Below are positions 20,121-31,392 of a DNA stretch of 51,807 bases, in pieces. Origin of the DNA: Penium margaritaceum (taxonomy: Eukaryota; Streptophyta; Zygnematophyceae; Desmidiales; Peniaceae). Every line of letters begins with the position of its first letter. Position 1 is the stretch's first letter. The stretch lies in contig SZWC01018806.1 in assembly GCA_023375785.1 (NCBI GenBank), positions 2,247 to 54,053 on the forward strand, written 5' to 3'. Made by a program: the position numbers and the translations under genes. The notes under the pieces were generated by a model. The model was not told the DNA's origin. It did no database searches and worked only from the letters and a program-made list of their open reading frames with translations.

Positions 20121-21468
20121 CCGGTTTAGGCTGTGGCAGGTGTTAAGCCCAACCATGAGTCATAAGGGACAGGGTCTGCCCCCAAGACATTAATCTTGTA
20201 CAGATTCTCCTTATGTACTTCATTCTGGATGAAGGATTCTATAGTCATTGAAGAAAAGGAGTAAATAAATAGGGTGTGCAAACCTTTTGTTACAATGTCA
20301 AATATCATTTCAAGGTGTCTCATGACTACATTGTTGTTAGTGACCTTGGAAGTCACTGTTAAACCAAGAGTGTTTGCTATTGACAAGGCATAATGGACTT
20401 GCAACACTCATGTCTACGTTTGCAATTACAAACAAATGGCAGAGACTCACTGTTAAAGTACCCCACGGTTATGCAAATAGTGCAACTCAATTGTTTGTTT
20501 GTAGTGGACTAGTCATCTAGCATATTGTGTACATCCTTTCTGCAGTTTTTTAACAATTCTGTGTGGAATTTTTCAGCCGCGAGATGTGGGAATTGATAGT
20601 TGTTGGCGACCCCCCACAAGGGTTCCAAATGGTGCCTTGAATACGGTTGCAGTATGCCGAACACATACGAGACCATTCAATAAAACTGGTGTGGATGGTT
20701 TGCCGGTTGTTGATAAATCTATATACAAATGAAATCATATGAGCATTTTGTATTACTAGCACCTCTTCTTTCATGATTGACTAGCATGACAGTCATAAAA
20801 GTACCAATGGCCGGATATGGGGTCACTGTGAATAATTTATAGATGTGTCAAATCTATTGGGAATTTTGTGGATATATGGTCACTACCCCGTCCATTTTAG
20901 AAAGCCCATCATTACGCTGATGGAAAAAGTGTTAGTCAGATCCCCAAATTGTGATGATTCTTGTTTCTTATTGTACTTTAGACACATCTTCTGTAAAGTT
21001 TTCTGAAGTATGGTGAAAAGTATGAAAGATCTTGGTAGTGAGGTGTGACTCACGACACAAATTGTTAGGTTATTTAATGAATGGATAGAACAGATTTTTT
21101 TTCCATGACAAAAGGAGACTGTCAATCTTGATGCCCCATTTAATGAAGTGGTTGGAGACATGAATTTGGATGGTGATGCATTCAGTCGTTGTTGCATGAA
21201 CTTGTCCACAGGGGGAAATCACACTGGCTGTATGATTTTGTATCTTCCCTTATCATGTGTCATTAGTCGTAATGTTCCAGCCGTGATGGCATTCTCGAGT
21301 TTTCCAGTCATAATCCTAGAAAAAATGGTACGTGAAATACTACTCCATGAAAACAATTTCAATAGTTTTCTCTGTTGTTGATTATGCATGTAAATGTATT
21401 AATTGAAATATAAGTTTACATTATAAACTACTGAGCAAGCCAGAGTCCAATTATTCATGTAACCCCTC
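20121..21468. other. Unassigned, AT-rich
   Basis: I see no gene between the Copia-C upstream end and the Gypsy-B 5' LTR. Minus-strand open stretches at 20126-20407, 20550-20774 and 20883-21209 have no recognisable domain. The first may be remaining copia polyprotein. Confidence 0.4.
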
Positions 21469-22008
21469 TGCTACATCCCCAACATACAAGAGTCCATTAA
21501 CTCTACAAGTGGGTACTTATGTCATTGCATCTGTGGCCTATCACGCGTCAACCTCAAGATTTTCATGCCAATCAGCCAAGGAAACTTCGGCCACCTGCTC
21601 TGACCTTCGGTGTTTGGGTCCATAAGGTTCGGACAGCTTTGACCGCTTTCCATGAAGTTCAACAGAAATACCGTGATCTGTATCGATCTTGTCACATTGT
21701 TTGGTTGACTTCTCAACAGTGCTAGGCATTTATAGCATCATGCCTTAATGTTATGAAAATCCCCAACGTCTCGATGGAGTTTCTTGGAGCGGCCACCCAC
21801 AGCTCTGTGTAGTACACCTGGCATCCATAATCCCAAGTATGCCTAATTTGTTTTCTACTGTTTTATACATGTACTCGACAGCTCCAATACTTTCAATCAA
21901 AGTGCACTCATTGCTAAAAACAAGTTATCCAGTTCTCCCGATTCCTCAAATTGGTTTATGCTCTTTACCTCATTCCTGTGAACCACCCACGCTCTACGCA
22001 GCATAACA
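21469..22008 (+). repeat. Gypsy-B 5' LTR
   Basis: It begins TGCTACATCCCC and ends CATAACA, 540 bp, two bases before the primer-binding site. It aligns along its length with 30862-31392, 32060-32620 and the inverted 39368-39907 through shared phrases such as GGCCTATCACGCG, TTCCTCAAATT and CTCATTCCTGTGAAC. Confidence 0.75.
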
Positions 22009-22010
22009 CT

Positions 22011-22022
22011 TGGTATCATGGT
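22011..22022 (+). other. Gypsy-B primer-binding site
   Basis: TGGTATCATGGT lies two bases after the LTR end. Gypsy-C and Gypsy-D have TGGTATCAGATC and TGGTATCAAAGT at the same place, all near the initiator-tRNA-Met primer sequence. Confidence 0.7.
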
Positions 22023-22925
22023 CTTGTGGTACTTGAGGGTCAGTTGACACATTTACTACAAGGGGACAAGCTCACACAAGTCTTTAGCGTATCTAAAACA
22101 TCATGAAGATTGTGGAATTTGTGAAAACATGGTGAAAGGAGCAATCGAACCCATCGACAAGCAGTTGGTGAATACTTTAGACATGGCAGCAGCATTCAGT
22201 CAATGATGATCTCTAGGTGAACCAGGCAGTAGCGCCAGGCTCTGAAATGAATGGCATAGCTCTGATGGATCCTACGGCTAATCGGGTGATGGATCCCTCA
22301 GGCTCAGTGAACCCTTTGTCTCGGACGTTTCCCATAGAGACTACACATGGCATGATGGAAGGCACTGGCTGACAAGCTTGTACCAGGAAATGTTTGCATG
22401 AGAAATATTTGGGAATCTAGAGCCTAAACCTTCACCTAATCTAGCCTACTATGGCCATGGAGGAGCTTCACAATGCACACGCACAAAAATTAGTACTCAC
22501 TAAGATAAACCATCAACTCTCGAGTGAACCCCAGATCCAATTAGAACTTTTAGGACCATTCAATACTTTGAACTCCAAATGACGAATGAGAACAAAACCA
22601 AGTTTGACCTCGTGGCCTTGCTTGTTTGTGGTACAACATTTAGTTGGTGGCCTGATAGAAAGACCATCCAACAGTACCTGGAGAATTGCGGAGCTAGATC
22701 AACGACTCACTCAACCATTCTCAGATTGTCGATCACATGAATTCTACCTCTTGAGCAGATGATTTTGACATGGTATGACTCTGACTTTACCACAAAAGTG
22801 GACGGGCTTCATGTACATCATCCTCACTCACTTTTGAAGGATGAATGAAATTTCTGGTACACGGTGCAAAACTACATGCTTGCATCAACAGTATAGCCTA
22901 TGATTAAAAACAAGGCATTTCTACT
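22023..22925 (+). pseudogene. Gypsy-B leader and gag, first part
   Basis: The sequence follows Gypsy-C gag closely: the leader GGTACTTGAGGGTCAGTTG matches GGTACTGAAGGAGCAACC, and TCTCGAGTGAACCCCAGATCC is shared. Phrases around TTTGGTTGGTGGCC and AGAAAGACCATCCAACAG correspond to the ALSWWSDQRTIQQ block of Gypsy-C gag. It is full of stops. Homology ends near 22925, where foreign sequence begins. Confidence 0.65.
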
Positions 22926-24009
22926 GTGGAAAAACTTGTCCCGGGTGCAATGTTCACACTGCACCTGCAATGCTTATGCCTAGTACACTAATGTTCTTCC
23001 TTGCGTGTCTGAATGATATTCGCTTTTCATGGTCATGGCGATTTGTGTTCTTTTTTTTTCGTATATTGCATGGAGGTGGAATCCAAGCATGCTTAACACA
23101 TCAGAGAGCTGCTGGTTAGGTGGTGACTGAACAGTGAAAAACAGAAAGTTGAAACGAAAAATCATGAAAAGACAGTGATACGTGACTATTTACTAAAATT
23201 GATTTGCAATTGTAGGATGTACTTGATCCGTGCATTCTACTTCGGACAATGCAATGCTGTGAGAAGTAATTGTAAGAATTCAGTTGTTAGTGAGGGCAAC
23301 TAGATAGCTCAAGAAAAATTCCTAATAAACTTCCTTGGATTGCATGAAATTTTCAACGTTTTCCACCTAAAATTTGAGGGACATCACAGAGATAACATGC
23401 GGAAAACAAATCTATTTTCATGTTTGCTGCTATGAATCAGATGGCTTCACAGCTTTTCTTTGTAAGATCGTGCATCCTATGGTAATGTGCATGCGACTCA
23501 AAAGTCATAAAAACGACATCGCAACAACTAGTACCCGTGCTGTCCACTGTTTTTGTTCAGAATAATTATTTGTTATTTGCCTATGAGCTGTAGCATAGTG
23601 CCTGGTTTGAGCGAATCACCTCTATATTTTGGGAACTAGACATTAGCTACACAAAAGAAAAGGTGTAAGAAAAGGGAGTCGCTGTTGAACATTTTGTGTG
23701 TAGCTTAGCGGGTGTGCGCTCGCGATGGCGAGCGTAGTCCAACACGTCGATCACACCCTTGCTGTTCCTCTTTTGTGACACGTCAGTGCAAACACGGTAA
23801 CGTGTCATGCGAGAAACTGAAGCTTTGAAAACTCAAAAGTTTGAGCTCTCGAGCAGTGATTGTTGCTCCGAGTCCACAGACCAAGGACCTGAACAGGGTA
23901 TGGGAGAATTTAAGAAGCAGGGGTGGGGAGAGTAGGGGGTTGCAAGAGTCACTCAAAATATTGCAGGGGGCCTAATTCTGGGCGAAATTGAATGTCACAT
24001 AATTCAGAA
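22926..24009. other. Left part of foreign DNA in Gypsy-B, no gene seen
   Basis: AT-rich DNA without a recognisable coding region. It has no counterpart in Gypsy-C and therefore belongs to the insertion that also carries the pogo-like transposase. The 5' end and promoter of that gene may lie here or in the assembly gap. A short palindrome GCGCTCGCGATGGCGAGCG sits at 23717-23735. Confidence 0.4.
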
Positions 24010-24013
24010 ATAC

Positions 24014-24047
<34 letters not shown>

Positions 24048-24134
24048 GTACATACATACATACATACATACATACATACATACATACATACATACGTACA
24101 TACATACATACATACATACATACATACATACATA
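24010..24134. repeat. (TA)n and (CATA)n microsatellite
   Basis: An AT dinucleotide run passes into an almost perfect CATA tetranucleotide array (one CGTA variant near 24095) that runs straight into the gap. Confidence 0.95.
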
Positions 24135-24792
24135 NNNNNNNNNNNNNNNNNNNNNNNNNNNNNNNNNNNNNNNNNNNNNNNNNNNNNNNNNNNNNNNNNN
24201 NNNNNNNNNNNNNNNNNNNNNNNNNNNNNNNNNNNNNNNNNNNNNNNNNNNNNNNNNNNNNNNNNNNNNNNNNNNNNNNNNNNNNNNNNNNNNNNNNNNN
24301 NNNNNNNNNNNNNNNNNNNNNNNNNNNNNNNNNNNNNNNNNNNNNNNNNNNNNNNNNNNNNNNNNNNNNNNNNNNNNNNNNNNNNNNNNNNNNNNNNNNN
24401 NNNNNNNNNNNNNNNNNNNNNNNNNNNNNNNNNNNNNNNNNNNNNNNNNNNNNNNNNNNNNNNNNNNNNNNNNNNNNNNNNNNNNNNNNNNNNNNNNNNN
24501 NNNNNNNNNNNNNNNNNNNNNNNNNNNNNNNNNNNNNNNNNNNNNNNNNNNNNNNNNNNNNNNNNNNNNNNNNNNNNNNNNNNNNNNNNNNNNNNNNNNN
24601 NNNNNNNNNNNNNNNNNNNNNNNNNNNNNNNNNNNNNNNNNNNNNNNNNNNNNNNNNNNNNNNNNNNNNNNNNNNNNNNNNNNNNNNNNNNNNNNNNNNN
24701 NNNNNNNNNNNNNNNNNNNNNNNNNNNNNNNNNNNNNNNNNNNNNNNNNNNNNNNNNNNNNNNNNNNNNNNNNNNNNNNNNNNNNNNNNNNN
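24135..24792. other. Assembly gap, 658 N
   Basis: Undetermined bases directly after the CATA repeat. The 5' part of the transposase gene that starts at the right edge is probably lost here. Confidence 0.98.
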
Positions 24793-26195
24793 ACTTGTTT
24801 TGCTCCCGAAGTTCAAGTCGTTCCTGTCACACACCGAAGAAATCAAAATTCAAGGTCCGACAAACAAACGGACCCACGGTTACTGTGGACGTACGAGCTT
24901 ATTTGACCGGCACATTGGGTTTGACAACATCATCATCGAGAAAGTGACGGAGATGCGGGAGGCAGGGACCATCATCAACTCTGCTAATCTGCGTGGACTG
25001 CTGCATGCCCTCACCAAGGAGCACCATCCAGAAGAACTCCCAGAAAATGGCGGAGGCATGACCTTTTCCAGGTCATGGATACGAGATTTTGTGCACAACA
25101 GGATGAAGTGGACTTACAGGTGTGGCACCACCGTTGCGCAGAAGCTTCCTGTGCAGTGGGAGCAGCAGGTGCTTGCCATGCACAAGCGCGTGGCAGCCCT
25201 GATGGTCATGAACAACGTACCTATGTTGTTTGTGGTCAACGGCGACCACACCGGCATAAGCATCGTGCCCACCGGTAAGTTGCACCATTCCAGCCTTGCC
25301 TCTCTGATGTTGCAATGTGCCTACGTCATTCTCATGTACACTTCTGACGTCCCGCATCCATGAACGACGCTGATGTTGCTCATGTTTTCTCCCACATGCA
25401 GGGGACCGCACGTATGCACCATGCGGTGCGAAGGAGGTGGGGATCCAGTCGCTCGATGGCAAGCGCCAGATTACGGCGCTTGTGTCGAGCACCATGGCTG
25501 GATCCATGCTGCCGCTGCAGCTCATTTACGCGGGTAAAACTGCTCGCTGTCAACCAGACAACGCGGATGCCAAACGCTGCCAAACAGAACACCATTTCCA
25601 CATCACACAAATGGACAACCACTGGGCGAATGCACGGACAACTCGAGACTGGATCACGCATGTCGTGCATCCATGGTACAAACGCCAGTGTGCAGTAGAG
25701 GACAAAGTCGTCGGCAAGCAGAAAATCATCCTACTTCTCGACGCGTGGCGACCACACACCTCGCCAGATTTCCGCAATTTCCTGAAAGCTCACTATCCTT
25801 ACATCCGTGTGCTGTTCATTCCGGCAGGTTGCACGTCAAAAGCCCAACCCGCAGATGTGGGCCTTCAGAGGTCTCTCAAGGTCCACATTGAGACGTTGTA
25901 CCATGAGTGGCATGCAGCTGAAGTGCGAGCAAGCCTGGCTAGCGGGCATAAGGGGAAGGTTGACGTAGGCATGGGTAGGATGCGCAACCTTGGCCTGACT
26001 TGGGTTTTGAGCTCGTGGCAGAAGCTTAGTGCCAACGCAGAATTGGTCAAGCATGCATGGGATGCCTGTATGTTCAATCGCTTCCTGGACTGCAGCTTCC
26101 GCGAGGTTGCCGCGGAAGAAGCGGTGGCAGCCGGTAGCACTTTGTTCAACGCGAGTGTTGACGTTGAGGCGGATGACGCCATAGTCCCGGCGTAG
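24793..26195 (+). CDS. pogo/Tigger-like DDE transposase, one intron, 5' end in gap
   Basis: Two exons read through without a stop: 24794-25274 and 25402-26195, about 424 residues in all. The intron 25275-25401 has GTAAGT at its 5' end and ATGCAG at its 3' end, and the phase fits exactly. The N-terminal part has KVTEMREAGTIINSANLRGL and FSRSWIRDFVHNRMKWTYR, a helix-turn-helix, CENP-B-like DNA-binding arrangement. The DDE_1 core has the three catalytic acids in VVNGDHTG (first), KIILLLDAWRPHTS (second) and SKAQPADVGLQRSLK (third). It would cut and insert a pogo-type element at TA. Unlike every neighbour it shows no stop or frameshift. It is either a recent transposon or a retained, domesticated gene. 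The true start is unknown because of the gap. Confidence 0.85.
25275..25401 (+). other. Intron of the transposase gene
   Basis: The donor is G|GTAAGT after the codons for IVPT and the acceptor is CCCACATGCAG|GG. Without splicing the frame stops at 25363. With splicing the family-typical VPTGDRTYAPCGAKEV phrase is restored. Length 127 bp. Confidence 0.85.
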
Positions 26196-26444
26196 ATGGT
26201 GCCGGTCTTGACATGCATCTCTCGCTATTTTTCTGGTGTTATTTTTTTTTTCAAGTGTTTGAGACCAATCGAAGTGCACAACCCGTTATTTACCATAATT
26301 GTTACACAAACACCATAGGCGGAATTTTCATCCAGTTGCATAAGTTCACCTGTGACTCGCTCATATGAAGAACAATTTTTTTAGGTATGGATGGGAGAGT
26401 AAAAATAACTATTTTGAACGAATGTAGGAGTCAGTACAGTATGT

Positions 26445-26486
<42 letters not shown>
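26196..26486. other. 3' flank of transposase gene and (TA)n repeat
   Basis: This is AT-rich, with no gene. An AT run fills about 26446-26486. No polyadenylation signal or terminal inverted repeat can be fixed with confidence. Confidence 0.5.
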
Positions 26487-26488
<2 letters not shown>

Positions 26489-26653
26489 TGAGCAAAGTCA
26501 AGGGACAGTATGGTATGCTGACATCTGCCTCTACTTTGCATGAACATGGCATGCAAAAAAACCCATTTGNACCAAATGGGTTTTTTTGCATGCCATGTTC
26601 ATGCAAAGTAGAGGCAGATGTCAGCATACCATACTGTCCCTTGACTTTGCTCA

Positions 26654-26705
<52 letters not shown>

Positions 26706-26788
26706 TGAGCAAAGTCAAGGGACAGTATGGTATGCTGACATCTGCCTCTACTTTGCATGAACATGGCATGCAAAAAAACCCATTTGGT
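26487..26788. repeat. Triplicated 85-bp unit in direct and inverted copies around (TA)n
   Basis: A unit starting ACTGAGCAAAGTC and ending CCCATTTG occurs at 26487-26569 (+), inverted at 26571-26655, and direct again at 26704-26788. A single N lies between the first two and a pure TA run (26656-26703) between the last two. The arms are perfect, so the second and third copies form an 85-bp palindrome with a TA loop. The N suggests an assembly join. Confidence 0.9.
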
Positions 26789-27180
26789 TTGACAAAAAAT
26801 TATCATGAACCACAAACTTAAAGAGGAAGGAGCTTTACACTTTAGAGTTTAAGGTGCTCTTTCATGTGCAACATTTGTGGCACATATGGATTTTTTAAGT
26901 TGAAACGATGTATGAGTGGCTTTGACGGCATTTCTACAATGTATAATCCAAGAAAAGGATTACTAACCAGCTCGGAACTACCTCTCCTGGCATCTGGCTA
27001 AAACCAGTGAGTCCATTTTGTGGCTCACCGTCAACCTTTTTTCAAGGACCATGTCAAACCTGCGGCAGTCAGTGTGAGGCACCGCCAGAAACCAGCTACC
27101 ATTATTGATGTTGAAACGAATACAAAGTCTTGCATGGCAAGGGATGGTGAAATAGGCGTGCTTTGTTAAATTATCCATCT
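26789..27180. other. Right part of foreign DNA in Gypsy-B, no gene seen
   Basis: No coding region is recognisable. Homology to Gypsy-C gag resumes at about 27180, so the foreign DNA ends near there. An 11-base string GGCATTTCTAC occurs at both 22914-22924 and 26928-26938 but is not at matched gag positions. Confidence 0.4.
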
Positions 27181-28225
27181 ATAGTTAATCACCAACAGTG
27201 ACCTTGCCCCAGCTGAACTGTGTTTTCATTACGGGAACAGCCGCGAGAACGACATGTGATGAGTTACCAAAATATTCTGCATTGACCTTCTATGAATAAT
27301 TCAAGAAGTGAATCATATTGACAATGATGGCTACAATTCTCAGATGCAAACATCTCATGGTTAGCAATCCCAAGGCCACAATCCATATCATGGTGGTGAT
27401 AATTCCCAGTCAGTGGAAACATCATCTCCTATGGAGATTGGCACCGTCAATCAGTGCAATCAATGGTTGTGCTGGACTTGCAATATCCCGGGTGATGTCT
27501 TGCATGACAGTCACAGATGGCATCAACACACTAAAAGGGGAGGACACAGAGAGAAAATGAGGAGTCAATAAAGAGCCAATGACATGAGTAGATGCAAAAC
27601 CTCTTGTCCACTTGAAAGATTAGGTGCCGACCAATCGCTTGTCTAAACGACTCACAATGTTGTAGAAGAGGGTTCCTGATATCATAAGATTCAATTAGGG
27701 ATAAAGAAAGATAAAATAGTAACAGTGCATGAGTACAACCAAGGGGCTACAAATGATGTAAAACAATACCAACACTACTAGATGGAGAGGATTCTCATAA
27801 CTTCACAGGAAACGACATGGTTCACACGTTGGATTTCCACACCAAACCAGGGATCTTTTAAGAAAGTAAAAGAATGGATGACTACAGATCCACCGAATTG
27901 AGGAAATACTCTGCATGTAAATAATAGATATGCACAACGTAACGGTGTACAAAACATGCCCCATGAGCGACCAGAAGATTAGAATCGGTTGATATGTTTT
28001 GTACCAATGCATTTGGAAAATGGATAAGAGTAGTGGCGTAGTCTACTTTAGTCTATATGGCAAGAAGCAACACCCTTCCTTAATTGAGTGATCCACGATG
28101 CAATGGTAATCATGGGAAGCAGCAGGGGAGGAACCAGTAGAGGGAGTTAAAGTAGTCACAAAACAACGTACATAGTCAGTATCTCTGGATGTGGCCACAC
28201 CATATCTGTGACGTAGAGCACAAGT
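27181..28225 (+). pseudogene. Gypsy-B gag end and protease region
   Basis: Nucleotide similarity to Gypsy-C is followed through CTTGCATGACAGTCACAGATGG (against TCTTGCATGACCATTAATAG), AACCAGGGAT, GATATGCACAACGTAACGG and CCCCATGAGCGACC. These correspond to late gag and the protease-to-RT region of Gypsy-C. I find no readable frame; stops are dense. Confidence 0.6.
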
Positions 28226-29035
28226 GTGGCTAGTCCATGTGGATTCAGGGGAAGAAGATCATGCTATAGGAGTGGCAATTGTGAAAAGATGGCCTCACCG
28301 ACCTTAACACCTAACAAGTTCGCAGCTCTTCATGAGGAGTTTCCATCCCTTGTTGAGCAGTTTGAAGGGGGTATCTCTATGAACTACTATGAGGGCTACC
28401 TCCGCAACATATCATTGTTAATCAAATAGGCATGAAGCTGGGCAGAAGAATGATGATCAAGGCGACCACAAATGAATTGAGCTTAAGAAAACTTTAGTCT
28501 AGATGCCCAATCAGGAATTCTTTGTACCATCCATGTCACCATATGTTACACTAAAACTTCATATGAAATGAACTTCATGTTGTCTGGGCTTATGAAAGTA
28601 GAGTTTATGGCAGCCATGAGCAACATCTTTTGGCCGTACCTAGATTACTTTGTTTTTTTCTATCTGAATAGAATCTTCGTATACAAACACACTCTATAGG
28701 AGCACGATAAACATGGCCAAAACATTCTCAACACTTTACAAGGAAAAAAGTATCAGAATTCATTTTTGTTTTATTTGGTTTTTGGATGACATCAAATGCG
28801 GCAAAAAACATCACAGATCCAAAGAAAATGGAGGTGGTAACTGGTTGGCCAATGTCGACCACATTCCGGGTTTCTAAATATTTCTTGAATTCTGTAACCA
28901 ATACCGTCTTTTTGTGAGACACTACAAGAGTGTCAACGCCTCTCTCCGATCGCACTCTAGAGAGGATAAAGTGAATCTGGGGTGATAGTAAACGAAAGGT
29001 ATTTATCCCTTTCAAAAGTTAGTTGACCTTGGCAC
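28226..29035 (+). pseudogene. Gypsy-B reverse transcriptase, catalytic box lost
   Basis: The frame reads TLTPNKFAALHEEFPSLVEQ, like TWTPENFASVPEEFTTLIEE of Gypsy-C. Further on, after a large internal loss, it reads FMAAMSNIFWPYLDYF and YLNRIFVYKHT at 28661 onward, where relatives have YLDDILVYS. Both catalytic aspartates are gone (Asp-Asp to Asn-Arg). The middle of the domain is missing. Confidence 0.75.
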
Positions 29036-29420
29036 TAGCATTATAATTTTTGGATCCAATGGTTGACTACATCATGACCATCGATACATCTGATCAAGCA
29101 ATCGGAGGCATTTTCCTCCAAGGAAACAATGGAGGAGAACGACCAGTTGCATACATGTAAAGAAAACTACGTAAACAAATTGAAGAACTTATTGCATAAA
29201 AAATAAACTCTAAGGATTGCAAACACGTTCAAGACGTGAAAGTGCCATATACAATACTGACGAATCATTCTCTACACCGACTACCACGTACTCAAATGTC
29301 TCAATACCCAACCAAATCAAAGTCGTTGATAAACTCAGTGGATGGAGTTCCTTGAGATAAGTTTGACTACAACATCTACTGGAGACCCGGTAAAAGAAGT
29401 CCAATAAATAACTTTATTTG
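29036..29420 (+). pseudogene. Gypsy-B RNase H
   Basis: MTIDTSDQAIGGIFLQGNNG and ERPVAYM from about 29070 are the start of the gypsy RNase H domain (first catalytic Asp in TIDTSDQ). After frame changes come THSLHRL-like and KVVDKLSGW phrases and the YWRPGK tail near 29380. Stops at 29158 and about 29198, and frameshifts, inactivate it. Confidence 0.75.
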
Positions 29421-30610
29421 TCGACTACAGTTGATGGTTGAGATAAGCATGTTACTCGTGAAAAAAAAAAACCTGTACGTCATACCGATCACGAGGAGTT
29501 TAGATGGCACTAAAAAAAAAACTATAATTTAACGACTCTCATTGGTGATGGTGAGTTACTTACAAGTTCGTCATCATACCAAACAATGAACACGATAAAC
29601 ATTGGTGGAGGAGTGCCACGACACTGGTCAGAGTGGACACTTTGGTGAGGAAAAGATTCCCAAGAAATAGGCGAAGTACTTTTGCTGGGACAAGATGTAA
29701 ACTGAATACAAAGATTACTGAAAAAGCTGCAATGTGTGTCAACGACGTGAGTCAAGATGATCCAAACCACGGGTTGGCTTCAACCACTTCTAGTATTGAA
29801 GGAACCATCGTCGGACATCTCCATGGAGTCTGTGACGAGTTTCCCTATCACATCAGAAAGGTTTGACGCAATCCTCATGATGGCCCACCTGTTCTCAAAT
29901 TTGTCTCACTTCCCACCAACATCAACCACAGTCACCACCGAGGGAACAATGTGGTTTTTTTTTACAAAATTATGCAAATACAAGGAGTCTCCTCATCCAT
30001 CATTAGTAAGAGGGATCATTAGTTCACCAGAAAATTCTACCAAAAGTTGATGACTAGCTACAATAGTTGGATCTATAAATCGACAGCTTTCCATCCACAA
30101 AACGATGGACAAAGCTAGCGTACCAATAAAATGATTGAAAAACTACTCAAAATTTGATGCCAACCACACTGAACTGACTGGGCAGTTAAGCTCACAAATA
30201 ACCTTGCAGTGTTAGTTACAACTGTAAATTTCACGTTGGATGTGTTTTGTGGTGAACTTCCCTCATATTGTGCATGTTTCAAAATTCTGTGAAAGATACC
30301 GGTAGTTAAAATCCAACGACTAGACCCCAAGAGTGCCTAGGATGAGACTTGCAAAAACATTGCCAAAATGCCTCTTTTGAAGAGAGAAGTCGACAAGCAT
30401 AGAAAGGACGCTAAGTTCTTTTTCAATGATTGTGTCATACTCAACATTGTGAATGACCACTTGCAAGGATAGCATTGTGCCAAATTTCAACCCTGGTGCA
30501 GCCATTTGCATCTGCAAAGATGTAGACGCATCTCATTGCAAAACTCAAACTACAAGAAAACATGGCTGTCCACTTTTTATTCCACATCAGTCCACCGAAT
30601 CTCTACTGAT
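29421..30610 (+). pseudogene. Gypsy-B integrase, first Asp replaced
   Basis: The zinc-finger part is shattered across 29540-29750. The core reads TGWLQPLLVLKEPSSDISME then FDAILMMAHLFSNLSHF and VTTEGTMWFF (29757-30050). The first catalytic Asp of the usual ISMDF phrase is Glu here (codon 29825-29827). Later pieces include a phrase near 30100 resembling HPQNDGQS. It would have inserted gypsy cDNA. Confidence 0.75.
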
Positions 30611-30795
30611 AGACATACCACTTCCACCTCCTATTAAAGCACACAAGGGAACAAGGCATATCATTGACAATATGATGAGATACCGTCATCATGGAAAGCT
30701 GTAGATTTTTATGTCAAATGGAGGAGCTATTACACTTTTCATAACAGTTGACAGCCCTACTCCAATCTCCAATACGTGAATCATCGGATTGATGT
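30611..30795 (+). pseudogene. Gypsy-B chromodomain, frameshifted
   Basis: RHIIDNMMRYRHHGKL in one frame and VDFYVKWRSYYTFHNS in the next correspond to the chromodomain phrase EAIVDHRRRGRAWEYLVKWKGY of Gypsy-A. The YVKW core is visible. A frameshift near 30700 breaks it. Confidence 0.65.
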
Positions 30796-30850
30796 TTATT
30801 TCTGTTGTAATTGGCTTGTATCTCATAATGTGTTGCGATGTGGTAACTTA

Positions 30851-30861
30851 AAGGAGGGGAT
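30851..30861 (+). other. Gypsy-B polypurine tract
   Basis: AAGGAGGGGAT lies directly before TGTTACATC, the 3' LTR start. Confidence 0.75.
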
Positions 30862-31392
30862 TGTTACATCATTAATGTACACATTTCTTAAGCTATACAT
30901 GTGGGAATTTTATCAATACATTCATGGCCCATCACACGTCGAACTCAAATCTGTACGTTGACCAACTGAAGTAAATTTTGACCACTTGCCTCGACCTAAG
31001 CCTTTTTATTCTACAAGGTTCTAACAACTTCAATTACTTCATATAAAAGCAACAAAGTTATCACGAACCATATCAATGTTTTGAAATTGTTAGGTTGAAT
31101 TCCTGATGTCACTTGAGGTTCATAAAACCGCGCCACAATCTTGTCCAAGCCCTTTGACATCTTGTCAGAGTTTCTCAAAGTGACCACTCATGGTGCAGTG
31201 TCACACACATTGTTTAACTCAAGCACCCAAGACCCCAAGTATGTCTCATTATGTTTTCTGCTATCGTGGGTGATAAATATGATTCTTTTTAACAACTTAA
31301 ACAAATTATCATCCATTTTCCCCAATTCCTCAAATTTTATTCTGCTACAAGTTCATTCCTGAAGTCTATCCACGTTCCGCTCAACGTAAAAC
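30862..31392 (+). repeat. Gypsy-B 3' LTR
   Basis: It starts TGTTACATCATT and ends GTAAAACCA, 531 bp. It aligns with the other LTRs of the family. It differs strongly from the 5' LTR of the same element, which implies an old insertion. No matching 5-bp duplication is visible at the two outer ends (ccctc and tggtg). Confidence 0.75.

Larger units (their letters stand above)
21469..31392 (+). mobile_element. Gypsy-B: chromodomain gypsy element with both LTRs, interrupted
   Basis: 5' LTR (21469-22008), primer-binding site, gag start, then about 4.2 kb of foreign DNA, then the rest of gag, protease, reverse transcriptase, RNase H, integrase, chromodomain, polypurine tract and 3' LTR (30862-31392), all in one orientation. 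Domain order reverse transcriptase, RNase H, integrase is that of Ty3/gypsy. Gag is homologous to Gypsy-C gag on both sides of the foreign DNA, at adjoining positions, which shows that one element was split. All coding parts are decayed. Confidence 0.75.

Noticed and set aside
24010..24134. CRISPR-like tandem repeat
   Set aside because: The CATA units have no spacers; it is a simple microsatellite in eukaryotic DNA.
23992..24906. Very long open frames on both strands across the gap
   Set aside because: They consist of undetermined residues and the translated CATA repeat. Only the segment from 24793 is real sequence.
25073..25525. 150-codon minus-strand open frame
   Set aside because: It is the complement of the transposase exons and intron, whose plus-strand frame has full domain support.
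22914..26938. GGCATTTCTAC repeat as target duplication of the foreign block in Gypsy-B
   Set aside because: The right copy lies about 240 bases before gag homology resumes, so the two copies do not mark matched breakpoints.
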